Made by a program: the position numbers and the translations under genes. Positions 11,289-23,200 of a DNA stretch of 64,000 bases are shown piece after piece. Source of the stretch: Agriotes lineatus (taxonomy: Eukaryota > Arthropoda > Insecta > Coleoptera > Elateridae); the NCBI GenBank assembly GCA_940337035.1, contig CALNHX010001945.1, forward strand, positions 124,001 to 188,000, written 5' to 3'. The notes beneath the pieces are model-generated. The model worked only from the letters and a program-made list of their open reading frames with translations, searched no databases and was not told the DNA's origin. Every line of letters starts with the position of its first letter. Positions within the stretch are counted from its first letter, which is position 1.

Positions 11289-11691
11289 CCAGTGATACAC
11301 GATCTAAACCACTGTGCGTCATACGGCCACGCCCCACGGATTACGTTGCACTCGGATGACCAACCAGCGTTACGCCACTCCGCGCGCCTGTCACAGAGGA
11401 TTATAAATAGCTCCACACCGACCTTCGGTTCTTCGTGCGACTTTCACTCTGATGCTGCAAGTTGCAAGATCTTGCGAAACGTTATTGAATATGGATGCAC
11501 AAACAGCAAAACGGCCAAATTTGCTTAAGTATCCTCGTTCTCAAGATACTCAAACAACACGAGCCACCAAAGAGCATGGCCATCGTGCGGGTTTTTGCTC
11601 GACTTCACAAGGTGCAAGGCACATTAAGCCAGAAAATGCTGGGTGTTCATATACAAATACTACGCGGTCTAAGCCGAAATTCTATGCTAAG
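11281..11691 (+). repeat. right pseudo-LTR arm of Penelope element
   Basis: Inverted copy of 9955-10378. It ends at the 13-bp direct repeat AAGACAAACATTT. The open frames seen here on both strands come from the repeat and are not separate genes. Confidence 0.85.
11449..11479 (+). ncRNA. degenerate hammerhead-like core in right pseudo-LTR
   Basis: Counterpart of the left-arm core: CTGATGC in place of CTGATGA, a 20-base spacer that can pair GCAA with TTGC, then GAAAC. The change in the conserved CTGATGA block predicts loss of activity. Confidence 0.4.
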
Positions 11692-11717
11692 AAGACAAAC
11701 ATTTCCCTAGGGAGTTT

Positions 11718-11853
11718 TCATTATGACTGACAACAATTATGTCAAATTCGAGGTTATCAGGTTAGGTTTTGCGTGAGTTTTGCCACAAATAGACGCAAAA
11801 CCTAACCTGCTGACCTCGAATTTGACATAATTGTGAGCTCTTGTCATAATGAC
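11718..11853. repeat. foldback element, family A copy 1
   Basis: The arms CATTATGACTGACAACAATT and its near complement run inward through ATGTCAAATTCGAGGT to the core CAGGTTAGGTTTTGCGT / ACGCAAAACCTAACCTG around 11758-11808. The same core recurs in the palindromes at 47977 and 48348. No coding capacity. Confidence 0.85.
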
Positions 11854-11980
11854 TTACTGTGCCACTAACTTTAAAATTTACCATAGGCTACTAATTTTAA
11901 AATAATTGTAACTAAAATGTCATAAATGACGTTTAAAAACTACAGGTTTTTCGTTTTAAATCTTCCTGTAACGTGAAAAA

Positions 11981-12112
11981 AATAGTATATGCAACTCGGA
12001 GAGAATGCTATTTTGCTTTAGTGCAATTTCTGACTCTAGGGCTTCGCCCTCGAGTCAGAAATTGCACCTCAGCAAAATAACGCATTTCTCTCCCTCATTG
12101 CATAATCTACTA
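11981..12112. repeat. foldback element, family B copy 1
   Basis: A palindrome with ends ATAGTATATGCAACTCGGAG and CATAATCTACTAT. Its perfect inner stem is GTGCAATTTCTGACTC, and its tip is AGGGCTTCGCCCT near 12036-12050. The ends match the palindrome at 47707-47865. Confidence 0.85.
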
Positions 12113-12982
12113 TAAGATCGCAACTTGTAGTCACGGTTAGAATAAGCCACATATTGTAATTTTGCGGCAGCATAAAATATTAACGTTTTAATTATAACTT
12201 TAGAGAACAACTGCTGTTTCATGCCATAATTCATAGCATGCTGAATAATGTAATACAGATGGAAATGAATCATTATTGTTGCTACCAGGCGACCTAAGTC
12301 TAACTAATATTGTACGTACATTTACTGATAGTCATTTGCCAAACAAACGAATTAGATCGATTACTTTGTGTTCCTGGCAAGGTTTCCAGTATACAGTTAA
12401 CAAAACAAGCGTTAGAGGAATGTCTACAAGAAAAACTAACTATTGGGAGCAACTAAATTCAAATCATGGATATCGACATTAAACTTGGAATATTTAATTT
12501 TCGAATGTATGGTTTTCCACTCGAATCTCGAGTTAACGTCATAATGTTAAAGCTTCCCATCAAAATACTGATCGTTAAACGAGAATGGATTGTGCTTTTT
12601 AAACATATATTTTGTCGTTTAAAATATCATTGTTATAACGTTATTAGCCTATAACATTTCAAAATCAGCAACAATCGGAGTTCTAGTCTATAGATTTCAA
12701 AACTGAAAATGAAATGGAAAATAGCTATTAGCTATGTGCTCAACTGTAATATTAGAAGCACCAGAGCTTTTCTGTTGCCATTTAATTACTACTTAATTGT
12801 AAGTGAATATAAAGATTTGCTTTTATGGGGATACAAACGAAGTATTTTGCAGTAACAAAAACATTGGTTTTATAAAAATAGGATAATAATCTGCATGCAG
12901 TAGTCAACAGAAGAAGAGGCAACTGCCCGTATTTGAGAAATGTAAAGTAAAATAAAATGTTTAATATTCTATTACCTACTAC

Positions 12983-13078
12983 GTTCAGAAAAGTGAGAGT
13001 TTACTATTTAGACAAGTAAGACGAGTTTAAGTACTCGTACTTAAAGGCCATACGAGTCTAGTCAAATCACTTTTCTAA
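12983..13078. repeat. imperfect hairpin
   Basis: AGAAAAGTGA faces TCACTTTTCT. The inner part around GTTTAAGTACTCGTACTTAAA is palindromic. The pairing between is poor, so this is at best an old foldback. Confidence 0.4.
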
Positions 13079-13252
13079 AGCAGTGCGTATACTATTTTTT
13101 CACATTTTCTATTAATTTTTTTCATAAATATTTATTACATTTTTTGATGTGTACTATCCTGAAAAAAATCTAAAAAAGTCAGAGTAGGTAGATTCTCGGT
13201 AACATAGCAACCTGACAGGAAACAAACTCATTTTTAAAGATCGAATTGGAAA

Positions 13253-14300
13253 ATGATGGATTTGGATGACGAAAAAAACGTGGAAAATTACTTGAAAGAT
13301 ATTTTAAATGCAATCCGAGACGCTTCTTCTAGTATATTTCCTGTAAAATTCAAGGAAAGATGCGAAAACTCGTATGATATGTTTTGTGAATGGAGAAACG
13401 CTAAGAAAAACATGACGAAAATTTTATGCGGTCTTATTTTTATAGACGGTTAGTAACTTGATATTAGTACAGGTGTTTTCTATACTATAATTTTTGTTAA
13501 TTCTTTTAAACAAAAGTCCTTAACACATCCAACTTATGGTCTACATACTCTATGCTGAAAAGTACGATACAAATCAATGAACATATTTCACAATAGAAGA
13601 AGCTGTTCGCTTTTCTGAAACGTTAAGATGACATGTATGAACTTCAAAAATAAAAAGTTTTGACGATGGAAAATGTCACAAAGTTGTTAAATGAGGATCT
13701 AGACAACACGTATTTATTAATGAAAGTGGTACTAGTTTTTGGGCTAAATGGTGAATGTCGGCGTTCAGAATTATGCAGTTTAACATCAGAAAAAGTAGAA
13801 GACGCCGGAAAGTGTTTTTTATAACCTGACACGATACCAAAACAAAAAACGCACGTATTTATTGTAGGATCAGAGTGCAACGGGTATGATATTTTACAAT
13901 AAATATTTGCGACTCGGACCCAAAGGAATAAAGCACCATCGATTATTCTTATTTTACCATCACGGCATATGCACAGTGCAGCCAGTTGGCATCCACAGTT
14001 TCGCAAAACTGCACAAAAAATGGCAGAATGCCTAAACTCACGGATGATTCCAGTTACACTGGCTAATATTTAAGAAAAAATTCTGCAACCTTCTTTCTTG
14101 ATGGCAGGGTTGACATTTACGCTCTCGGACGGCATGAGAAATGGCAGTAAACCAGCGTTGCTGAAAGATATGTTGAGGAAAGCACTGATAATAAAATAAA
14201 AACTTCGAACTATGTATTTACCAAAACACCAGAAGCAGCCCAAGAAGACCGTTTAGAAATTGTGGTGAGCCAACAAAGTTTTCAGAAAACAACAAGATGA
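13253..14300 (+). pseudogene. decayed Crypton tyrosine recombinase
   Basis: Translation across frames matches the Crypton-type tyrosine recombinase (DUF3504-like) of animals from start to end. The N-terminal part at 13253-13440 has PVKFKERCENSYDMFCEWRN. A SAM-like segment follows at 13520-13620 (NLWSTYSMLKSTIQINEHI, then FAFLKR). The first catalytic box lies at 13665-13800 (LVFGLNGECRRSEL, catalytic Arg). KHHRLFLFYHHG and CTVQPVGIHSFAK lie near 13930-14010. The C-terminal core at 14060-14180 reads YTG-stop-YLRKNSATFFLDG then ALGRHEKW, a stop, and TSVAERYVEES, which holds the HxxR-type arginine, the His/Trp box and the nucleophilic Tyr near 14167. Several stops and frameshifts are present, so it is dead. 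Family identity comes from recalled motifs, not a search. Confidence 0.8.
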
Positions 14301-14349
14301 TGTGGTGAGGTCAGGAATTGTAACAGTTTCTAATTAAAAAAAAGTGTAT

Positions 14350-14836
14350 TTTTCATATATAACAATGAACACTTTTAAAGCATTTAAAATTAAGATAGCA
14401 AATAATAGCATTTCAAATATTATTTTACAAAATATTCTATAAATGTGCTAGTTTAATTTTTGTAAATTGTACGAATAGCATTGACTTTGAGTTAATAATT
14501 TGTAAACACGGTATTAAAAATAGCATTAGCCCTCGTTGAAATATAAAATGCAATCAGAGCAGAAATAATGAATATTAATGTAAGATGAATGAAAACAAGA
14601 AAAGAAGGGAAGCGACGCCAAGCTGTGAGGTGTGTTATTTTGGCTTCCCCACAAGTAATCCGTTTAAAAGCGAATAAATACCTGTTTTTCTCAATTCAGT
14701 ATTTTCTAATTAGTGCAGGGTCTTTTGGATAGGTTGTAGAGGGTTGCTTTGATTCGTTACACCCCTACAAGAGTTTTAAAAAGTGTAAATAGTATGTCGA
14801 GTGATAGCTGTGGCAGTTTTTGGAGCTGTTGCAGAG
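14350..14836 (+). repeat. ~490-bp repeat, copy A (downstream of Crypton)
   Basis: Matches the reverse complement of 62200-62695 over nearly its whole length. Shared blocks include TGTGCTAGTTTAATTTTTG, CCAAGCTGTGAGGTGT then TTTTGGCTTCCCC, and GCAGTTTTTGGAGCTGTTGC near the right edge. It starts ~50 bases after the recombinase remains and may be the non-coding 3' part of the Crypton or an independent element. Confidence 0.85.
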
Positions 14837-17800
14837 TAGATAAAATAATATATTATACTCGTTTAAAAAAACGCATTGTACCACTCGTTCCATTGAAGCA
14901 GTCGTGATATAATAGGCACTCTTGTTAAATTAGTATAATAGTATAATATATCACGTTGTACACACATACGCTTGAATATAGTTTAAATAACTAACTACAT
15001 ATATTAGGCAGTATAGTATTATTTGCAATGGAAAAGTTTTGCTTAAGTTTTGTTCAACAAACGTCATTTAGCTTACAGGAAGAATTACATTTAACTTGAA
15101 ACGCATGATACGATTAATAAAATGCTAGAGTTGCCCATATATTTTAAAAGCACACACCGGAAAAAAGGAAATCTAATTAGGTTTTACCTAAGTGTATCAT
15201 TACAGAGAGGTTCGTTCATAACTGATTAAAATATTTCCGATTGAAAGATTTCAGAACTTCTCATGTGTATGGTTATTTATAAGAGACTTATCTATATTAA
15301 ACTTATGGAAATGTGTCTACAAAAACCCGACTTTATTGCTTGAAACCTTAGACATACATGTAATAATTATAATTCCAAAAGTATTTTCAGTTGGAATAAT
15401 GTTATGAATACCTAAACCGCCCTTTCATCGAACCGAGCAAACGAAGACTAACCTGCTCTTAACTCGGCCCATAAATTCTGCCGGAATGGGTGAGAGTAAT
15501 TCGATTTGAAAGACGCGATACGATGTGTAAAAAGTATTTCGTGGAATGAATAGAAATAAGCTTTGTTAGTTAATGTAATAACGTTCTGGCAGCTATCTCG
15601 AGAGAAGTCAAATTAACTGCAGCTTCCCCAGAAAAACTTCAAGACAATGATCACGCCACCGTTTGGTATTTCACTATTCTACAAAAACTAAGTTTCTATA
15701 GTTATAATTGCGTTATTTGCTCCCTACATCTAATATTTCATAAAGTAATTTTAATTTAGCCCTACCATTATCTGCAACGCAATCTAATTTTTGCAAATGG
15801 CAGCAGACCAATCTTGGATGCCAGAATTCAATACCGGCAGTGGAGGTTCAATGAGGAAGTTTAATCAATATCCTCTTGCCTATTGTATGTGCTGGAATTG
15901 ATGGTGAGTAGGTATGTTCTTGTAAATTTGAAGTGCATTCTCATTGTCACGAGGTGTGTAGTTCTGAGTAGATCTCATTTCCTGCAGTTATTAATTAATT
16001 TAAAGATATACAATTAGCACTCGCTAATTACTCAGAAAACTTGTCACTCCAAATACATTTGTAAGATATGATAATGCGCTTCAAGTAATTAAAATCATTA
16101 ATTTTTGTGATGTATTGCCCTTTATCATAGGAAATACTAAATATATTGTTTGTTATTTTATAATGTTATGCACCCTTAACTTACTCTGCTTTGGATACCA
16201 ATTTTAAAGAGAAACGCATTAACTTTTGTATTTAAAAAATAGCAATAACGCTGTTGTAACAATATCAGAATTTACTTTATCTATTTTCGACATAAAATAA
16301 CTTCAGCAAATGTAATTATAGCTAAGAGTAACGGCTATAGTTGAATACAATTCTTGAAGTTAATCTGAAAATTATTAACGTAGAATTAAAAATTAAAAAA
16401 CTGTCGAAGCACCGACACAACTTGATTTGACGGTTGAAGCAACGTTCCAAATTTATAAACAGTCAAAATTTACATACGAAAGGAATGCTATATGTGACCA
16501 TGTTGTGTCTTAGGGCATCAAAATGTAAAACTGTTTACATACCGTGGCTGAATATGTGCATAAGAAAATTTCGTTATCTATAGTTTTAAAGATGTATATT
16601 TTTCAATTTATTGCTTAGATTGAAATAGTAAAATTCTTATTACAACACAAGAGAAACAGTATATGCCACATAAGATATAAAATCTACAAGAGAAGCATCA
16701 ATAAATTCATATCCTAAATTAATAATAGTGGACAAAATATTTTACACAAAGAACCAAAGCCGCCAATAAAAGGAAAACGGAATGTAAAGGTTCATCAATA
16801 GATCAGCAAATATTAGAATGTCGGAGTAAAATCCATAAAGTGCTAGAAACATATAAAACAAATAGAGCAACACAAAGAACCTTGAAAAATCGAAAAATAT
16901 GTGAAAGGAATGTAAACAAAGCCAGATGGCCAACAGTGTTACGAAACAAAAGAAGTAGTTGCAACAAAAGAAAAATGCAAAACTTTTTTTGTTATTGGTA
17001 TAATAGAAAATATTTTTGAAACACAGTAAAATTGTTAAAAAATGTATGGCAAAGCAGCTTGGTCTATAAAATATATAAATGTGTACAAAAGAAAACAAAA
17101 AACGGAAAACACTGGACACCTGGAACAAATACTATAGGAACAATTTTAAAGCAAAAAGAATTAGTCTACAACTAGCCAATTCTTTAAACGAATAAATTAA
17201 AGCAGAGGAAGATTAACCTAAAAATGGATTGAAAAAAGCATTCAAACGAGAAAAATTGTTAAAGTGTTTTTAATTTTTACGCCGTATTAGTTTCTGCCGC
17301 ATTTAAATTGATTTTAATCCAGAAAGTTCCCCGTTTAAGCTCTCGCGGGGCCAAGAAAACGCGTGTGGTTTGAAATTACGTTTTAATACCATTCAGGCTC
17401 CAGCCTTCTTGGTTGAAAAGTAGCATGGTGCTTCAAATCGCTAAGACACGTGGTCAACTTAAAATTTGCAGGCAGTAAGAGCGACGCAGTGTCGATAAAA
17501 TGAATAGGCAAAACCTGGGAAAATGTAGAACAGGGGATCAAGGAACGCCTAATTTGGAGAAAAGAGACAACACTCCTGCTCTACGCTTTAGGAAAACATG
17601 TGTAAAAGTTTTAGTGGTACGAATCGAGGGCCCCGGGGGTTCTCGAGGCTTTTGAACCGCCGAAGAAAGCTAGGGTGCGAGGAAATTACGGTGTCGTCGA
17701 GGTAGAACTGGCTGTTAGCTATCAGTCGGATTAAAGTTCGGATTTCAATAACTCCTAGATTCAGTTCCACGCGTGTATGGATTTCACTTAGACGAATTTC

Positions 17801-20101
17801 ACGGCGACCTTTTTAAGTTTGCTAAACCCGGGATCGCCAGTTTAGTACAGTCTGGGCTTGTTTGGGGAAAATCAACCCTATGGGAATTACTTTGATATAA
17901 ATTTTCTCTGACTAAGGTACCTCTATTAGAATTTAAAGTGCTTCACCGAGATGTAAGAAAGTTTTCCCTAGTGACGTGCATAAATCAGGGGACGCTCACT
18001 CAAGCAGTTACCGATTTGATTTAACTTAATTTCTTATTGTCCTTGAATTTTTTCTGTTGCATGATTCAGTTTGAATTCATAACACCAGTATAATATTGCA
18101 TGTATAACCTATACATTATATTCTTGGTAGATAGTAAGAGCTATTATTTCTTCCGAGGTAGCTGGAAGTTTGTACAGCCCAGGTCGAGCCCAATATTTTA
18201 GTTACAGGAGAGTTTTTAATTTTTGTTTCGTTTAGTTGTCCTACTTAAGTTATTGGACTTCGTTGGCGATTACCTAACAGAAATTCAATCTTATAAATTG
18301 GTTTATAGGTTGCATACTGTAGCTGTAGTTAACATTACATGTTATGCAACCCCAGTCATATAAAAGTGTAATCGACCTCATTTGTTAAGCAAAATTGTTT
18401 ATTCCACAGTTTTGTTTAGCTATTAAGTGGACAATTATTAAGAAGATGTAAGGTTAAAGTTAAACAGCTAAAGAAATTAGGTCTTTAGATGAAAAGAAAC
18501 TAAGCTTTTACTTAAGCATCTTGTGTATAAGAACCTGCTGCTTCGACCTGAGCGAATCGGATTCATACAGCTTCAGGTTGACTTTCACGGTGACGTTTCG
18601 GCATTTATTGTCATTTTCCCTGTCCTAACACAGTATCCACACGAATACACACAAATATGCTCAAACAAGTATAGATAAGCTAAAGTAGATACTTTTGCTT
18701 TTCTGTACTACAAACACGACAGACAATATGTTCAATTTGTAAAATTGCATTATCATGGTCCAACGTTTCTGGCAACTTAAAATTATTTCATAACATTTTA
18801 AAATAGGCGTTCTCCATCGTTATAAACATTGCACAGAGTTCATTCAAATTTTGAAAATATGTTAATGTGTTTCTCCCTAAAATTACGAAAGGTCTAGTGT
18901 TCTCAAAGTAGACAGGAATTTAAATGAACCAATGATTTGGACTACCACTAATGACCTTCCGGATTATTAGTTTAAATTGCTGAAGTAGTAGACTTATTTA
19001 GGTGCTTCCACTGTTATCTTTTTGTAAAAGACACACGAAATTCTTCCCGATGACCACAAATAGTTTTACTTTCGCTTACATCTTTTTTACTATGATTTAG
19101 TTTGTTCCAAATAAATTTGTTATTTATTTAGAATACGTTTAATTTGTGAACTATCTTCTTTCACTTTACTCTTAATCTCTAAGAATTCTGTTCTCCAAAT
19201 CTGAATTTATCATCTGAATTTAATCACAGAATAACGCAGTATATCATATATATATTTGGGATATAATAATTAATTCACATAAATTAGACTATGCGTGGAT
19301 GCATTTGAGTTGAACAATTACTTAAATATCAACGCAGACGAACAAGGCGATCTATATTGTTCCAGGCCATGACACTGGCTCTGATGCCAAATTTTCTGCC
19401 AAGGCAGTATCAGTTGCAAAAATACCTTGTTAGCATCAACTGATTCGCCGGAAAAAAATTTCAACAATGACTACGTGGATAGAATTGACGGCCGGACTAA
19501 CTCAGGGAGACAGCTGGTAGTTCTTTAAGTACTTAAGGCTAAATTAAAAAGCTAAAATAAGAGCCAACGAATATTTTAATAAACGACAAGTGTATCCAGG
19601 TATCATACAGAACTAATAAACTCCAGTACCATCATTATTCTGAAAGAAAAGCTCAAGACAGGCACAGGTAGCAGTAACAATATCAAAACCACAACGCTAG
19701 TATCACAGTGAAATAATAACAAATTCAGTATCATGTCGGAGAAAGTACCAGTGATTATTTTCTGAACAAAGGTTAACGTAGGGTAATAAATCTAGGCCAA
19801 AAATTAAGGTGCACCTCATAATACAAACTCGGCTTGTGAGAAAATTAGCTTAAAAGACAGATTAAAAAGAACAAATATAAATTACATTAAACACTACAAC
19901 AGTTTAAAAATTATAACGCAGGTTCCGTAGAAGAAACACAGAGTGCCTTCAGGTACTTAGTTCGTGGCGCGAACTGTACATAGCGAGATTTGCGAAGTAA
20001 AGTCTTCAGAATTCTGACGGTATTCGACAGGCAACTGTAGCAAACAAATGAGGTACACAGAACCGGAACACTGCTCATAGCATTAAAACTAGCTATTTAA
20101 G
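14837..20101. other. no recognisable gene
   Basis: AT-rich sequence. The longest open frame (16742-17128, minus) is low-complexity Phe/Leu-rich text arising from A-rich DNA on the other strand. A segment at 17290-17800 is less AT-rich, but no protein, RNA or repeat could be named in it. Confidence 0.5.
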
Positions 20102-20212
20102 TAACAAGGAATGTAAGGACCTATTAACATTTGAGGTAGGCAAGTACAAGCCAAGGCGAAATCGCGGCTTGTTGAATGCCGAAAATGTTAATAGGCGATA
20201 CATTCCGAGTTA
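20102..20212. repeat. foldback element
   Basis: TAACAAGGAATGTAAGGACC plus TATTAACATTT pairs, with a few mismatches, with the segment ending ACATTCCGAGTTA at 20212. The tip at 20152-20167 (AAGGCGAAATCGCGG) recalls the GC-rich CTTCGCC tips of the other foldbacks here. Confidence 0.75.
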
Positions 20213-23200
20213 TCTTATTATATTTTTCCCTCTGCTTATCGCAATTTTCCTAGATTTTTGAAAAAATCGTTTGGTTTGTTACCTGTCACCAGAATTAATT
20301 TTCGTGAGTCGCGTTACCTGTGCATGTCACATGTCACATTAACACTTGCAATTATAAACCAAACGTCTAAGTCTGCATCTTGCGTTGCTAACTTTATTAT
20401 CTTAGGAACTTAATAATAATATTAAGTTTCGTTGTCAAGGGAAATCAGCAAACAAATATAATCACCGACTTACATGTTTTGTTACTAAGGCTGTTTCACT
20501 GACTTACATGATCAGCAGGGAGAAAATGGTTTTAAATAAAGGGAAATCAATACATGCTACTTGAATTCTTCGGCAAGAATGGGGCAGACAGGATTTGCCC
20601 ACTAGAAAGGTCGCGTAGCAGGCACAGAATTGTGTGAGAAAAAACCCTAAACAGCCCGTACGAAGGTCGGGAACGGCAGAGGTTTTTCAAAGCCCATACA
20701 TGGTGAACGTCGACACCTTCGATGTAAAAATAGCGATTAAGAAAAGCGTTGAACCTGCGGCTATAAAGAAAAAGAAAAGCCTAAAATAGAATCAGGGATG
20801 TCTTAAATCACGACAAGAATAGCTTTAATCGACTTACCCCAGATCAATTTGGGCAACGTGCAAAAATGGGTCAGCAAAGTGCTTTAATGCGCCAGAATTG
20901 GCGTAAGAAAGAATTTCTCAGCAAATAACCAGGGTTGCCATCGGCGCCACCTTCAGCGAGGGCAAATTCCACCAAAGAGAAACTGCATGCCCGGAAAACC
21001 ACTTGAGAATCCAAAAGGCGCTAATACGGAAAAAGTTCGCCGGGAACAAAAGCCAAGCTCATCTCGCTGCCCGTGCCGATAAACAAAAGCAAACAGGAGG
21101 GGAGCACACGAAATTTAAATCCTGTATTACGAAAACCGTAAAACGTAGACGGCGCCCGCAGAACTGCGAAATTGTAGAGGCGCAACCTTTGAAGCGTTGC
21201 GTATCAAGCTGTAAGTCAAATTAACTACGCTTCATCAGTTGCGACATATATTAGCGTTTTCAAACTACCATCAAATAAAACAGTAACACAAAAATGGTAA
21301 CAAGCTTTGAATTGGAAAGGTTGGCTAATTGGAAAGATTAATCTTGTTTGTGAAAAGCACTTTAAAAGACAGATATAAAGGTTGACAAGATGAAGAGACT
21401 TGTTCCGGCTGCAATACCACGAGCACCACAAGTTATTTTGAAGAAATTACTGTTATAGATTAAATTAAAGATTGGTAGCGATCTATTTACAATTAAGTGA
21501 CGCACCACTATTACAATGGCAACAATCTCAAATATTGTTTTCTACTGGTATGTATCAGATAACAGGGATAGTACACTGACAGACTGTATATTGTAGTAAC
21601 CAAAACTAGTAACTTTTTGTTAAATGTTGGGGAAGTCATGTTGCCAGATTGTGGTAGGCCATTCCAAAGGTCCCGTTATAGGCCCAGTGTTACGGCCTGA
21701 AACATTATACACCGCCTTGAGATGACCCTGGATTAATATTATTAATATTAGAGTACCCTAGTTAGATCGACTCCCCATTGATCTTGGAGTCATTTTAGGC
21801 AATCGTAAATTTCCTTTGATTTAGTCGTGTTCGCAGTCATGATTTTTCTCTGTATAAATCCATACACAAAAATGCGAAAAATTCGAAAATATAAACACAC
21901 TAAGAGTCCGTATATGCAGATACTAAAATTTCATCAGTACATGCACATTACAAACTGCATTAAAAGCCCTATAACAGTAGAAATGCAATTAACTTCCAGG
22001 ACCGGAGTCCACTCAAAACGATTACTTCAGTTGTTTATCGTATCAATGCTCCGATCTCCAGATGAGTTTCTGGATTATTAAAAACCGTCTGGAATAGGTT
22101 TGAAAGGCGTAAATTCAAAGTCCCATCTATATTGACCAACACGGTGTTTTTCCCAAATTTCTTCACTAGCCAACGAAATTCAGGAAAACTAAAGGGGGAC
22201 AGAAACCATTCAATCGTTAAAACTCCTTTTTAAACGCAAAACCCTAATTCCTAAAGATTGCAAAAATGATTTTTTTAGCTAGACCCGGTTCGCTTGGCAA
22301 CCAAAACAAAACCGATCAAACAGAAGTTATTAAATTCCCCGAGCTAACTCTCACGGCATACAAATACACAACTTCAAGACTCGTCGTCAAGGCTAGACGA
22401 GATATTACCTGCAAATTAGATTTTATACACTGCATTAGCAAGAATGGACTGTCAATTAATGTCACGCCTGAGGGTCAATAGATACCGGTTAGTGCTAGCT
22501 GCCAACCTTGCTAAGTAAACCAAAAAATTACTAACGACATTGACTTTCAAAATGTAAGAAAACTCAATCTGAGAGATAAACATTGAGCTGCAAAATCTAA
22601 TTAATTAACATACACTTTCGTTACTAAATAGATAAGTATGTAAATGATCAGAGCTAGTTAGTCGAACTATTCGGATTAAGAGGGCCAACCAAAACCACGA
22701 GACTCCACAATAACTCGAGACGGGAATCCAGAACAGCTGCATGTCTACGAACTTGAATTCAACGTTAACGGTGGCAGATATACATCAGCTACATCTGTTT
22801 TAAATTCACATAGCAATTACGTAGCTTAAGCTAAAGTAATTTAGAGCATTAGAGCTAACGTTAATAAATAAAGGAAAAATTCCTGCTTACATCAAAATAC
22901 ACCTAACAATGTGCATTATTAAGGGATCTAAAAATGTATTACTTATTATCAATTTTTCTGGAGCTGAGTAAATCATTCATTGTAAACGTCTAATTTTTGC
23001 TAAAATCTGTGTTTTAAACGGAATTTTTGGAAATTCCTGGAATATCCGCTATTTATGATGTATTTGGATTGGTCAAATTTGGTAATGAGTTTTTATAAAT
23101 CTATTAAGGCTGAAAAATTGTTTATTTAAGTAAACACTATCTTAAATTTCTCACTACTATCTAATTCGGATTTTTACCTGGTTTTCATGAGTACATCTAA

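Larger units (their letters stand above)
9917..11691 (+). mobile_element. Penelope-like element with inverted pseudo-LTRs
   Basis: A Penelope-type RT and a GIY-YIG endonuclease lie between two inverted copies of a ~0.4 kb sequence (9955-10378 and 11281-11691). Penelope-like elements are the retroelements that combine these two enzymes and carry pseudo-LTRs that may be direct or inverted. The 13-bp sequence AAGACAAACATTT lies just outside both ends (9904-9916 and 11692-11704) and is a good target-site duplication candidate. The left arm has an extra ~40 bases at its outer end, as in tandemly templated Penelope copies. The RT is 5' truncated, frameshifted and deleted before the endonuclease, so this copy is not autonomous. 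Confidence 0.9.

Noticed and set aside
16742..17128. 128-codon minus-strand open frame, Phe/Leu/Tyr-rich
   Set aside because: It is the complement of A-rich DNA. Composition explains it, and no motif, start context or splice sites support a gene.
21003..21224. 73-codon basic open frame
   Set aside because: No recognised domain, no splice signals and no flanking coding exon.
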